Positions 1 through 8,421 are shown, counted from the first letter of the stretch. The stretch: 37,302 nt of DNA from Ekhidna sp. (GCA_014323825.1 JACONI010000117.1:1-37302), one strand, 5' to 3'. The notes: generated by a model not told the origin, from the letters alone. Translations and numbers: made by a program.

Positions 1-178
1 GTGAAGGTGAACTGGGCGACAGCCGTGCTACAGGCCAAGCATAACACCGGGCCGGCTAAAACCCGCCTGAGGCTGCTGGAGAACTGTTTTGTTTTGTTTT
101 GTTTTGTTTTGTTTTGTTTTGTTTTGTTTTGTTTTGTTTTGTTTTGTTTTGTTTTGTAGTTAATTTGCTGCTATACAT
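1..178 (-). CDS. Candidate phase-variable secreted protein, N-terminal fragment (out of frame, runs off left edge)
   Basis: On the minus strand an ATG at 178-176 opens a frame through a (CAAAA)n tract. As written it stops at 58-56. The only minus frame open from the tract to the window edge encodes a signal-peptide-like stretch: two arginines, a hydrophobic core (VLAGPVLCLACSTAVA) and an AVA|Q-type cleavage site, with the mature part starting QFTF. The 92 nt from the ATG to that frame at base 86 is two more than a multiple of three, so 13 or 16 repeat copies instead of 14 would join them. A good promoter lies upstream (282-251). The segment has GC-rich third codon positions, like the BspA-like gene near 11 kb. 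Plus-strand frame 1 (1-159) is also open and shares the third-position phase, so it is the main alternative. Product unknown. Confidence 0.5.
86..156. repeat. Pentanucleotide simple-sequence repeat (GTTTT)14
   Basis: Fourteen perfect GTTTT units run from 86 to 155, plus a trailing G. A five-base unit shifts the frame whenever one copy is gained or lost. The tract lies between a minus-strand ATG and a signal-peptide-coding frame. The copy number is what this sequence shows and may be affected by assembly of a low-complexity tract. Confidence 0.97.
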
Positions 179-250
179 TTCTGTGTAATTTAAAGATTAT
201 CAAATTAGTTTCGTAAACAGTATTCATACATTTTGTATGATGTCATTGTG

Positions 251-282
251 CAAATGTATGTTTGATTTTTTAAACATACAAA
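251..282 (-). promoter_or_regulatory. Bacteroidota-type promoter, TTTG-N20-TACATTTG
   Basis: Read on the minus strand, TTTG (282-279) is followed after 20 nt by TACATTTG (258-251). This fits the -33/-7 consensus TTTG-N19-21-TAnnTTTG of Bacteroidota housekeeping sigma factors without mismatch. The start point would fall near 247, about 70 nt before the ATG at 178. It points into the pentanucleotide tract and off the left edge. No experimental support is available here. Confidence 0.6.
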
Positions 283-309
283 AATTATTTAATTTTTTTT
301 AAATCTTTT

Positions 310-650
310 TTAAACCTCCAAGGTTTTGGAAAACCTTGAAGGTTTTTTGGGGGTGCTGTCGTCTCGTTAGTTAAACCTCCAAGGTGTTGAGAAACCTTGG
401 AGGTTGTTGCAGTGCTGTTGTCTCGTTAGTTAAACCTCCAAGGTGTTGAGAAACCTTGAAGGTTGCTGTGGTGCTGTGGTCTTGTTGGTTAAACCTTCAA
501 GGTGTTGAGAAACCTTGGAGGTTTTTTTTGCGGTGTTGTGGTTTCGTTGTTTAAACCTCCAAGGTGTTGGGAAATCTTGGAGGTTTTTTTTGGGGTGCTG
601 TGGTTTCGTTGTTTAAACCTTCAAGGTGTTGGGAAACCTTGGAGGTTGCT
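310..650. repeat. Six imperfect ~60 bp tandem repeats, each with an 11 bp-arm palindrome
   Basis: Units start with TTAAACCT at about 310, 371, 430, 489, 551 and 613 (spacing 59-62 bp). Each contains AACCTCCAAGG, a short A/G-rich loop with TGTTGAG, then CCTTGGAGGTT, so each can form a hairpin. The linkers are related G/T-rich sequences (GTGCTGT, TCGTTAGTT). Arms differ by single C/T changes, some compensatory (TCC/GGA against TTC/GAA). A solitary relative lies at 3643-3675. No coding frame is evident. This resembles REP-like dispersed palindromes, here expanded in tandem. Confidence 0.9.
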
Positions 651-660
651 GCGGTGGTTG

Positions 661-1075
661 TCTTGAACAGGATTTACTTGATTTTAGGATGGACAGGATT
701 TTTATGGTAAACCTCTCTTCGGGTGGGGTGGGTAAATTTACTTTTCTTGTAAAGCGTTTAGGAGTCATTGTAAATCCGTTCAGGGGTTATTGTTGAGCAT
801 CCACTACCTTCCCATTGCCACAGTATAGCTGCCCCGAACAGATCAGGTCATGATGTCCCCGCCGATATTTTCCCCATTACATCCAACTCCACCACTACGT
901 AGACCTATATGGAAGCAGCAAACAACATAGCTATGCTTACCTTCGGAAGTGAAGATTAAAGAAATCCATCAGTAATAGCTTATCATGTACATCAGAAATA
1001 TAAATTAATACTTAACAACAAAAAAGATTCACCAGCGTAAAAAATAATGTTACTATTAAAATCAATTGTACTACT
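661..1075. other. Intergenic region without a recognisable gene
   Basis: About 415 bp lie between the palindrome array and the next gene. Near 666-700 there are short degenerate direct repeats of the type ACAGGATTT/AGGATT. I see no RNA gene, no convincing ORF and no full promoter match; the last 100 bp before 1076 are AT-rich and probably hold the promoter of the following gene. Confidence 0.5.
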
Positions 1076-1624
1076 ATGCGAATGACTTCTTTTATTTTTT
1101 TAACATTTCTTTTTATTTCTTCCTTTGGTCAATCCGAGATCGAATTACCTATTAAGGAACAGTTTGACGTTGTGACCATGGAATGGATTGACAAGTCAGA
1201 ATATCTAAAAACCTACTCGGGCATTAATGAATACTGTCAAAATCCGGTTTTTAGAAAATCAGTGGACAGGGTTTTAACCTCTATCCATCAATATGACTCA
1301 TTAATAATTTCTACGCTTAATGATCCTACTGCCTATTTTAACTGGGATGCGAAAGAAGAGCGAAAAACACTTTCGGACATCGCATCAATGGAGACGGGAT
1401 ATAGTACACATGCTTTTATTGATAAAATGCGGGATGCCTGCATTTTCAGGAACGAAATAGAGTCGAATGCAAAAAATTTAAGAAACGGTGTAGGTTATGA
1501 ATCTTATGATGCCAAGATCGTTCTCCTTGAGACGGATGTGATTCGATATCTTAATAAAATAGATAAACTGGTCGTGAAAATTAATGATCACTTACATGTA
1601 CTGGACATTGACTTATCTCAGTAA
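1076..1624 (+). CDS. Secreted hypothetical protein, 182 aa
   Basis: I do not recognise the family. The first ~19 residues form a signal peptide: basic start (MRM), hydrophobic run (FIFLTFLFIS) and a small-residue site before FGQSE, the usual AQ/GQ-type cleavage in this phylum. The mature part is ~163 residues, mixed charge, probably alpha-helical, with two cysteines (in EYCQN and DACIF) and no transmembrane segment, so it should be periplasmic or outer-membrane associated. Either ATG at 1076 or 1082 could be the start. The 3' end overlaps the convergent glsB-like gene by a few bases. No operon partner and no function can be assigned. Confidence 0.72.
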   Translation: MRMTSFIFLTFLFISSFGQSEIELPIKEQFDVVTMEWIDKSEYLKTYSGINEYCQNPVFRKSVDRVLTSIHQYDSLIISTLNDPTAYFNWDAKEERKTLSDIASMETGYSTHAFIDKMRDACIFRNEIESNAKNLRNGVGYESYDAKIVLLETDVIRYLNKIDKLVVKINDHLHVLDIDLSQ

Positions 1625-2550
1625 TGAACATGTCGATCTTTTACTTCTTGTAAAATGTCAGCGATAGTTACCAGGATCCCGGTCTCTTCTACATCGCCAA
1701 AATGAGGATTCCGGGCTGTGCCGAAGGTAATCATGGTTTTTGAAAGACCCATATAAATATTGATTAGGGGAGGAATGTATTCGCCCCTTTCTTTCAATAG
1801 CTTGTTTAATAGCTTAAATCCTTCATCATAGGACATTTCTTTTTTAAAGAATGATTTGAAAAGAGAAGTGTCATGGGAAGCATTCAACTCCTTCTTCGGT
1901 GTACACAAATCAGGTCGGTTTGGGAAGTAGTGATTCATAAAAGACAGAAGGATATCTCTTGCTTCCCTGTGATAATGTGCGTACATGGTCACTTTCCCAA
2001 ACAAATATTTTATTTCAGGATATCTTATGACGAGGGATCCTAATCCATCCCAAATATTCATCAATGCAAATACGCCTTTTCGTGGATTATTAGAGGGTTG
2101 ATATGAAGGTTGCACCCAAGAACGTCCGAACTCTATTGAATAAGGAAGGTACTCCTTTTCCATCTTTTCCGTGAAATCGAAATAATGGGAAGTAGAAAGT
2201 TCAAATTTTCCTGTATAAAGGTTTTTTGCCCGTTCTCCTGTGATAAATCGATATCCTCCGATGATTTCGCAATCCTCCGGACTGTAGACGATTAATTGTT
2301 CATAACAATGCGCTGAGACATCTGCCTCATCAATGTCAATAGCATTTCCGGTACCTCCGCCTGCTTCACGGAATGAGAGTTCTCTCAATCGCCCAATTTC
2401 TCGCATAGTATTAGGAGCGTTGTGATGATTAAGAATGTAAATTTTGTTTCCGGCTTTATTAGTATCTCGCACAAATCGATCTTCCGTTAGTTCACGCGCT
2501 ATCAAAGAGCGATTTACCGGTTCAATGATTTTCTGAAGGGCTTTTGTCAT
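1618..2550 (-). CDS. glsB: GlsB-like N-acyltransferase (GNAT/hemolysin-type, glycine lipid synthesis)
   Basis: Acetyltransf_5/OlsB-like fold. Near the N-terminus it has the family signature running from RELTEDRFVRDTNKAG through EIGRLRELSFREAGGGTG to the acidic DIDEAD, followed by IGGYRF and EFGRSWV. In Bacteroides, GlsB attaches a 3-hydroxy fatty acid to glycine to give N-acyl glycine at the membrane; that role is inferred here from family and neighbour. The ATG at 2550 overlaps the upstream stop as ATGA, so I take 2550 (310 aa) rather than the in-frame ATG at 2604, which would overlap the upstream gene by 58 bp. The pair is probably translationally coupled. An ornithine-type amine acceptor remains possible. 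Confidence 0.8.
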   Translation of the reverse strand: MTKALQKIIEPVNRSLIARELTEDRFVRDTNKAGNKIYILNHHNAPNTMREIGRLRELSFREAGGGTGNAIDIDEADVSAHCYEQLIVYSPEDCEIIGGYRFITGERAKNLYTGKFELSTSHYFDFTEKMEKEYLPYSIEFGRSWVQPSYQPSNNPRKGVFALMNIWDGLGSLVIRYPEIKYLFGKVTMYAHYHREARDILLSFMNHYFPNRPDLCTPKKELNASHDTSLFKSFFKKEMSYDEGFKLLNKLLKERGEYIPPLINIYMGLSKTMITFGTARNPHFGDVEETGILVTIADILQEVKDRHVHY

Positions 2551-3371
2551 GCTTTCAAGTTTGAGGGTAAGTTGTAAACCTGTTCCTTTACCCAATTTGC
2601 CCATTCTTTGTCATTCCTTGATCTATCAAGGACTTCAGGAGCAATGGGTTTCCCAATAATAATATCAATTTTCATATTCTTCTGTCTAAACAATTCATCC
2701 ACAAGGAAGAACATCTCAAAATTGACTTTAATACCTAAAAACTTTCTGAAGCTGGCTAACCTGTAAAAACGATCGGTTAGCCTTCCTCCAATATGTACCG
2801 GCATAATAGGTATCCCATACTTTTTAGCTTTTGTGATGAAGGTCTTTTTCCATTCCAAATCTATTATCTTGCCTTTAATTTTCCTGCTTACCAGTCCGGC
2901 GGGGAAAATGAATGTTGCGGTACCATTTGCAAATTGCTCTTCAACTTTTTGAAGCGATAGTACTGTACTTTTTCCAACTTTATTGACTCCAATGAAACGA
3001 TTTTTTAATTGATTAATAGCCATCAAAAGGTCATTCACAATAAACTTAATATCCGGACGCTCTCCTTTCAGTAGATGAATGATTGAAATGGCATCCATGC
3101 CACCCAAGGGATGGTTTGAAGCGAAGATGATTTTTTTCGGATAAGGGAGGATGTTTTCCTTGCCTTTAATGGTGAACCGGAGCTTGAAGAGATTCAGTGC
3201 ATCTTTACAAAAGACGTACTCGTCACTGTTTTGATGTTGCTCAAAAAGGGTATTTACCTCATCCTGGTGAATCACTTTCTCAACCCAGCGGATGACAAAA
3301 CCCGGAAGCCTCTTAAGCAGTTTGGGGTTTTTGCTTTTTATCAATTTTCGTATATCTACAGACTTTTCCAT
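2547..3371 (-). CDS. glsA: GlsA-like O-acyltransferase (PlsC/LPLAT family)
   Basis: A 1-acylglycerol-3-phosphate acyltransferase-type protein of ~274 aa. The catalytic block is SNHPLGGMD, with His and Asp separated by five residues instead of the canonical four; as far as I recall this is usual in the Bacteroidota hemolysin-like branch. Later, FPAGLVSRK takes the place of the FPEG block and MPVHIGGR follows. In Bacteroides, GlsA adds a second acyl chain to N-acyl glycine to make the diacyl glycine lipid. Here it is the first gene of the pair, coupled to the GlsB-like gene by ATGA. I prefer the start at 3371 (MEKSVD); an in-frame ATG five codons upstream (3386) is the alternative. Confidence 0.78.
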   Translation of the reverse strand: MEKSVDIRKLIKSKNPKLLKRLPGFVIRWVEKVIHQDEVNTLFEQHQNSDEYVFCKDALNLFKLRFTIKGKENILPYPKKIIFASNHPLGGMDAISIIHLLKGERPDIKFIVNDLLMAINQLKNRFIGVNKVGKSTVLSLQKVEEQFANGTATFIFPAGLVSRKIKGKIIDLEWKKTFITKAKKYGIPIMPVHIGGRLTDRFYRLASFRKFLGIKVNFEMFFLVDELFRQKNMKIDIIIGKPIAPEVLDRSRNDKEWANWVKEQVYNLPSNLKA

Positions 3372-3642
3372 GGCGATAATTCGCAAGTTTAGTCGGATTC
3401 GTGTTTTCTACATAGCCTGTCTTTCATTTTGATAAACTGCGTATCTTAGATTAAACATGAAATCAAATGTAATTTGAAAAAGTAAGCTATTTCCGTGTCG
3501 CCGAAGATTCGATTTAGGATCATCTGATCCGCAGGCATTTTTATCTGATCGGTGTCCCGTCCCTGTTGCAAAAAATTCTTTTTTGAATGCCCAACGTACC
3601 TCTTTACCGAAAAAAGGGAATTGTGGATGAATGATATAAGAG

Positions 3643-3675
3643 CAACCTCCGAGGTGTTGAAAACCTTGAAGGTTT
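3643..3675. repeat. Solitary copy of the AACCTCC/GGAGGTT palindrome family
   Basis: CAACCTCCGAGGTGTTGAAAACCTTGAAGGTTT-type sequence (in pieces: AACCTCCGAGG, loop TGTTGAAAA, CCTTGAAGGTT) matches the units of the 310-650 array, with two mismatched arm pairs. It lies just past the terminator at 3699-3731, in a gene-free stretch. It shows that the array unit is a dispersed genomic repeat. Confidence 0.75.
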
Positions 3676-3698
3676 CTTATGCTTATGCTATTCGACAG

Positions 3699-3731
3699 AA
3701 AAAAAGCCCTCACACTCCTGCAAGGGCTTTT
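3699..3731 (-). terminator. Intrinsic terminator behind the gene remnant
   Basis: On the minus strand AAAGCCCT, a 12 nt loop and AGGGCTTT form an 8 bp stem followed by a T-run. It begins about 17 nt after the stop of the remnant at 3748, the normal place for the remnant's own terminator. Confidence 0.75.
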
Positions 3732-3747
3732 ATGATGTATGCTCCCG

Positions 3748-3866
3748 CTATTTGAGCCGGTAGGCGTAGAGTTTGAAATCACTAACATCATTTTCTACTA
3801 CCCATATGGTAGTACCGTCCGACCAGAGGCCTTGAGTGCCCCCTGCAAAAGAGTTGTATAAGTTTT
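3748..3866 (-). pseudogene. 3' remnant of a WSDGTTIWV-repeat (propeller-like) protein
   Basis: The minus strand carries ~38 codons ending at a TAG (3750-3748). They read GLWSDGTTIWVVEND and then DFKLYAYRLK-stop. The SDGTTIWV...KLYAY pattern is typical of one blade-like repeat in large secreted Bacteroidota proteins. An in-frame TAA bounds it upstream and there is no start codon, so only the last repeat remains. The intact terminator just downstream supports a truncated gene rather than chance similarity. Everything upstream of the last repeat is gone, replaced by AT-rich sequence. Confidence 0.55.
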
Positions 3867-3996
3867 AATTTTTTTAAATTATAAAGAGTTTTTATCTTGT
3901 TAAGATTTAAAGAACTCAAAGAGGGAACATGGTGATTTACGGTATCATGAAATCAGAGCAGTCGGCAATAAGGAACAAAATTTTTACAACGTTCTG

Positions 3997-4509
3997 ATGG
4001 AAGTTTTAATGATTGTTATTGCTATCCTTCTCATCGCCGGAGGGATTGTGTTTTCGATACTGCCTCCCTTGCCGGGTCCGCTTTTGACGTATGGAGCCTT
4101 GGTTTCTGCTCATTATATTTCTTCAGATACATCTTTTAGTGCAGCTTCCTTTATCATCTGGGCGATCATTGGCGTGCTTATTCTGGTGCTGGATTACACA
4201 CTCCCTGCTGTATCGGCAAAAAAGTCCGGTGGCACTAAAGCCGGAATGATTGGCGGATTGATCGGGACTGTTGCCGGGGTGATCCTTCCAATTCCTTTTG
4301 GGATAATTATAGGTCCTTTTCTGGGGGCAGTTATTGGTGATTTGTGTGGAGGTAACAGCATTAAATCAGCCTTTAGATCGGGTTTCGGATCGTTCTTAGG
4401 CTTTTTAGCATCCACTTCACTTAAACTGATTTATTCCATAGTCCTTGGAAGTGTAATAGCCTGGAAAGTAGGCGGGTTTACTTTTAATGCCATTAGAGCG
4501 GCTTTTTAG
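3997..4509 (+). CDS. DUF456 family integral membrane protein
   Basis: This 170 aa protein is almost entirely hydrophobic, with about four to five transmembrane segments separated by glycine-rich turns. It shows the DUF456 features: an N-terminal helix ending SILPPLPGPLLTYG, a central block around AKKSGGTKAGMIGGLIGT, then PIPFGIIIGPFLGAVIGDL. The length is usual for the family. The function is unknown; an inner-membrane location is certain from composition. It is transcribed alone, between the gene remnant and the convergent ccm/DUF2520 operon. Start at ATG 3997; ATG codons a few residues in would also fit. Confidence 0.85.
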   Translation: MEVLMIVIAILLIAGGIVFSILPPLPGPLLTYGALVSAHYISSDTSFSAASFIIWAIIGVLILVLDYTLPAVSAKKSGGTKAGMIGGLIGTVAGVILPIPFGIIIGPFLGAVIGDLCGGNSIKSAFRSGFGSFLGFLASTSLKLIYSIVLGSVIAWKVGGFTFNAIRAAF

Positions 4510-4731
4510 TTTCACTCTACATATACTCCAAACCATTGATTCAAACCGAATGATACCCAAAAGCAAACTCTCCCCTTACGCTGATAATATCTTTCAGGCT
4601 TTCCCTGATAAAAATAAATGATACGTTCAAATATTATGTATAACCGAGATACTAAACTGCCTGTAATAAACCATAAAGATCAGTATTGATAATGAAGTAA
4701 AGAAAGCCTGCGGTGTTCCGAATGGAGATTC

Positions 4732-5448
4732 TCAAGTATATCTTTGAATATTTTTCGTAATCAGTTCATAAAGTAATTGCTCATTTCCGTTGAGCATTTC
4801 AAGCTGCCTATCTATGGTTACCTGATCTTTCCTTACGGCCGGTCCTGTCTGGGCGTTGGAAGGGTTTAGGGCAATAGCTTTTTCCAGTGTTTCATTAACT
4901 AATGGGAGTATATCCCGGAATGTCATGCCTATCTCTTTCAGTTGCTTCTCCGCAATGTGATACATGTGATTGCTAAAATTGCAGGCAAAAACAGCCGCAA
5001 GGTGAGTTTTAGCACGATCCGAAGAGTTCATAACCTTTACATGGTTAGAAATTTCCATTGCAAGCTTTACAATTTCACTTTTAATTTCCGGAGTTCCTTC
5101 AACCAGGATTTGGACCTTTTCAAAATCAATGTTCTTTTCCTTAGAAAAGGTCTGTAGAGGATAAAGAACTCCTCTTTTTCTGTGCATATTCAAATCTGAA
5201 AGAGGCCTTGAGCCTGACGTATGCAGGATAATCGCATCCGACTTTGGAAGCTTATCGGAAAACTCACCTATCATATCATCTAAAAGTGTGAGTATTACAA
5301 AGTCAAAATCAGCAGCTTCTAAAAATGTAAGATCAGATTCACCCTCGCATGGGTTACGGGTGAAAATCGTAACATCATGATTTTCTGAAAATTTTCCGGC
5401 CAAATGTGAGCCTAAATTACCATGACCTACAATGGCTATTTTACTCAT
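4732..5448 (-). CDS. Rossmann-fold DUF2520 dehydrogenase-like protein
   Basis: The N-terminus MSKIAIVGHGNLGSHLAGKF is an NAD(P)-binding GxGxxG fold, as in pyrroline-5-carboxylate reductase/prephenate-type dehydrogenases. The C-terminal half matches the DUF2520 helical domain: HTSGSRPLSDL, GVLYPLQTFSK, then AAVFACNFSNHMYHIAE and the GPAVRKDQVTIDRQL block. The length (238 aa) is typical. The substrate is unknown. It follows ccmF by 20 bp in the same direction and is probably co-transcribed, but nothing in it suggests a role in cytochrome maturation. Confidence 0.85.
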   Translation of the reverse strand: MSKIAIVGHGNLGSHLAGKFSENHDVTIFTRNPCEGESDLTFLEAADFDFVILTLLDDMIGEFSDKLPKSDAIILHTSGSRPLSDLNMHRKRGVLYPLQTFSKEKNIDFEKVQILVEGTPEIKSEIVKLAMEISNHVKVMNSSDRAKTHLAAVFACNFSNHMYHIAEKQLKEIGMTFRDILPLVNETLEKAIALNPSNAQTGPAVRKDQVTIDRQLEMLNGNEQLLYELITKNIQRYT

Positions 5449-5468
5449 AACATAAAGTTATTAAATGA

Positions 5469-7955
5469 CTAGAAAGTTTCTACTCCTTTGTCCCGCATTT
5501 TTATAAATTCAACATATCGCCTTCTTATGGCAATAATAAATCCGACAACCAGAAGAAGCGTACCTATCCAAAGTAAATTGATCCATGGTTTTTTCACAAC
5601 TTCCATGATGATCCAATCTTTCTGGGTGGTTTGGTAAGCAAGAATTACAGCATCTTCTTGAGGGATGATATTCTGAATCGAAATTTGAAAAGCGAGATCC
5701 TCCACTTTGTCATCAATTCTACCCACTAATTCTTTATTTCTAATTAAGAATATCGGTTCTGCTTTGTAGTCTTTATATTCTCCCCGAACATTAATGACCG
5801 CCTTTACTGCAACATCATTTGCAGAAAGCTTTGCTCCGTCAATCTTATCCACAGGGATTATTTCTTCAAGTGTTGCGATGTAATCATTGATAAAAAATTC
5901 ATCTCCAATAGTGACTTTCATCTCTTTTGGCTCACTCCATTCTAACTCCTGATCAGGCTCGGGAAATGTTCTGACGTGCGTGTAAACATCGGATGTCAGC
6001 GACCTTTTGATAGCCGGAGAGTAAACAGGCCCACCCATCGCATCATTAATTTGAACCCTTGGATATAAGGTAAAACTGCTCCCGTCTTTGGTTTCATACG
6101 CTACCTCAAAGTAGCTGTTCTCCGGGTTGATAAGCGTTAAAGTATCTTCCTTTGAAATAACTTTTACAGGGTCATTCGTGTAACGCAGTTCACTCTCATC
6201 TACATAGCCTTGTTCTTTTGTCCTCCTTCGCATACCCTTGTAAATCATGGAATAATCTCCCATCCGGCGGGGTTCGTTAATGAAAAGCAAAAGATTATTG
6301 TTGTTGACATCATCCGGAAATTCACTGCTCCATACTAGGCCTGTATAGTTTTTTGACATGATGGAAGAATAACCCGAGGAGAATAGAATGCCGATTAGCA
6401 TAAGCGCAACTCCGATATGCGTGATCGCTCCACCGGAAAGGCTGACGTTAGATTTAGCCAGACCAACGAATATTTTAATGTTAGCAAAGACACTGTACAG
6501 GCTCGTGATTAACAGCAGAATGTAGTACCACTCACTGACTTTTCCGATTACAATAACCAAAGTGGAAAAGACCAAAGCCAGAATGAATGGAATTTTCAAC
6601 TCATCCATGAGCTTATTCCTGTCCATCTTCTTCCACCGGAAAAACTGACCGGTCCCTGAGAGAATCGCTAAAACAACGGAAAGTAAAAGTTGGGGAAATG
6701 AATAGGCATCAAAAATATCTACCGGGGGAGCCATATTCAGGTTAAAGCCAAGATTCTCGGCAATGGAGTTATACACCGGCATTGAAGTGTAAGCGAACAC
6801 CTGAAAAGCCATCAACCCAAGAACTGCGGCACCCATGAAAATCCAAAATTCTCTTGAGTAAGCAGAGACCTCCTTTTCTGTTGATGGAATCTTTTTCCAG
6901 CTTTTGGCAATCAAGACGACTGATAATGCAAGAAATGCCAAAAGGTACAAAAGTAATTGACCGGACAGACCCAAATCAGTAAACGAATGAACGGATGAAT
7001 TTCCAAGAATTCCACTCCTTGTTAAGAAAGTAGCGTAGAGTACCAAAATAAAGGTTGCGACCACAAGGATTAATGAAAGTTTTAAAGCAGCCCCACTCTT
7101 TTTATAAGCGATCATTACATGTATGGCAGCAACCATAACCAACCATGGAACATAGATAGCGTTCTCAACAGGATCCCAGTTCCAGTACCCTCCGAAATTT
7201 AGGGTTTCATAAGCCCAGTAAGCCCCCATCAGGATACCAACTCCGAGAATCATTGCTGAGAACTGAGCCCAGGGAAGGGCCGGACGGACCCATTCTTTAC
7301 TTTTTCCTATGATTAACCCTCCGATACAGTAAGCAAATGGAATAACAGTCGTTGCAAAACCGAGAAATAAGGTTGGAGGATGGATGACCATCCAGTAATT
7401 TTGCAACAAAGGGTTGAGTCCATTGCCATCTTCAGGGATGAATTTTAGATTTGTTTTAAAAACGGGTGCATCAATGACATCTCTTAAAAGCATGAATGGA
7501 GAGCTCCCGATTTTCACATCAAAAATCACTATTCCGAGAATCATAGAGGCAAGGAAAACCTGAGTCAGGGACATGATGAACATGACAGGAGCTGTCCAAA
7601 ATTTATTGGTTTTTATCAGAATAATTCCAAGAAGAGCATTCCAAAACATCCAGAGAAGGAAGGAGCCCTCCTGTCCTTCCCAGAAGCAGGAGATTTGATA
7701 GTATGACGGAAGTAACTTAGAACTGTGACTAAATACATAATGGTATTCAAAATAGTGATTGGATATGAGATAAAACAGCGTTCCGATAATGCCTAAGATG
7801 GCAGCAGAGTGGATGTAAAAAGTTTTATTTCCAAAAGAAGTCCAGTCTTCATTTTGGTTCCTTCCTTGAAAGTAGGCATAAGCTGAAAGTAAACTACTTA
7901 CAAATGCTGCAATTACAAACCCATGCCCCAATAACCCTTCAAAGATATGAATCAT
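5469..7955 (-). CDS. ccmF: CcmF, cytochrome c heme lyase subunit
   Basis: An 828 aa polytopic membrane protein of the CcmF/CcsA heme-handling family. The signature WWD block reads GGYWNWDPVENA at about residues 255-266, where CcmF presents heme from holo-CcmE on the periplasmic face for attachment to apocytochrome. Also conserved are FWEGQEGSFLLW (~91-102), the MVIHPPTLFLGF histidine region (~189-200), and a second His in GGAITHIGVALMLIGI. A large soluble periplasmic domain precedes the last transmembrane helix. It lies 58 bp behind ccmE in the ccm operon. CcmG and CcmH-type partners are not in the window. Confidence 0.95.
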   Translation of the reverse strand: MIHIFEGLLGHGFVIAAFVSSLLSAYAYFQGRNQNEDWTSFGNKTFYIHSAAILGIIGTLFYLISNHYFEYHYVFSHSSKLLPSYYQISCFWEGQEGSFLLWMFWNALLGIILIKTNKFWTAPVMFIMSLTQVFLASMILGIVIFDVKIGSSPFMLLRDVIDAPVFKTNLKFIPEDGNGLNPLLQNYWMVIHPPTLFLGFATTVIPFAYCIGGLIIGKSKEWVRPALPWAQFSAMILGVGILMGAYWAYETLNFGGYWNWDPVENAIYVPWLVMVAAIHVMIAYKKSGAALKLSLILVVATFILVLYATFLTRSGILGNSSVHSFTDLGLSGQLLLYLLAFLALSVVLIAKSWKKIPSTEKEVSAYSREFWIFMGAAVLGLMAFQVFAYTSMPVYNSIAENLGFNLNMAPPVDIFDAYSFPQLLLSVVLAILSGTGQFFRWKKMDRNKLMDELKIPFILALVFSTLVIVIGKVSEWYYILLLITSLYSVFANIKIFVGLAKSNVSLSGGAITHIGVALMLIGILFSSGYSSIMSKNYTGLVWSSEFPDDVNNNNLLLFINEPRRMGDYSMIYKGMRRRTKEQGYVDESELRYTNDPVKVISKEDTLTLINPENSYFEVAYETKDGSSFTLYPRVQINDAMGGPVYSPAIKRSLTSDVYTHVRTFPEPDQELEWSEPKEMKVTIGDEFFINDYIATLEEIIPVDKIDGAKLSANDVAVKAVINVRGEYKDYKAEPIFLIRNKELVGRIDDKVEDLAFQISIQNIIPQEDAVILAYQTTQKDWIIMEVVKKPWINLLWIGTLLLVVGFIIAIRRRYVEFIKMRDKGVETF

Positions 7956-8013
7956 AGTATGGAAGCTTTTTTTCTAAAGCAGAGATTCTTTTTTCGTTTC
8001 CATAAGACCAATT

Positions 8014-8421
8014 TCAGCTTGCGAATTCCGGCTCCTCCTGATATTTGGAAGGACACTTCAATAGAATTTTTTTGGCAATAAAATTCTCTCCTTCATAAGC
8101 ACCGATGATGACCACCTGCTCTGACTTATTGAAATCGGCAGGAATGGGATTAGCGTGAAGGACCTGCTGTTTAAATCCATTTTCATCTACCATTTGAAAC
8201 TTGAAAGAGCGTTTATCCGGACTTTCCTGTATTCCAATGATTTCACCCCCTGTGGTTTTTGGAAGCACTCCAACCACATGAATACTCTTCTTGAATCCTT
8301 TATCCGAAAGCACTTTAGCCTCTTCAAATGAAACGTAAGAACTTGCGTCTCCGGTCATAGATATGATGATAGCAATGGCTGCCCCGATGATTACAATTCC
8401 AAAAATGTACTTCGTCTTCAT
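8014..8421 (-). CDS. ccmE: CcmE, periplasmic heme chaperone (CxxxY type)
   Basis: 135 aa with one N-terminal membrane anchor (~residues 4-21) followed by the OB-fold heme-chaperone domain. In classical CcmE heme binds covalently to the His of HxxxY. Here the equivalent site near the C-terminus is KCPSKY (Cys123, Tyr127), the Cys variant known from some archaea, sulfate reducers and other bacteria. CcmE carries heme from CcmC to CcmF, and both genes are adjacent. The ATG overlaps the ccmD stop as ATGA, so the start is firm. Confidence 0.93.
   Translation of the reverse strand: MKTKYIFGIVIIGAAIAIIISMTGDASSYVSFEEAKVLSDKGFKKSIHVVGVLPKTTGGEIIGIQESPDKRSFKFQMVDENGFKQQVLHANPIPADFNKSEQVVIIGAYEGENFIAKKILLKCPSKYQEEPEFAS

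Noticed and set aside
310-650. CRISPR array
   Set aside because: The spacers are not unique; linkers are related to one another and the conserved part is an imperfect palindrome with variable arms. No cas genes are present.
3408-3791. 127-codon minus-strand open frame
   Set aside because: It reads through the terminator hairpin, the palindrome and the antisense of unrelated sequence; composition is unlike a protein and no motif is recognisable.
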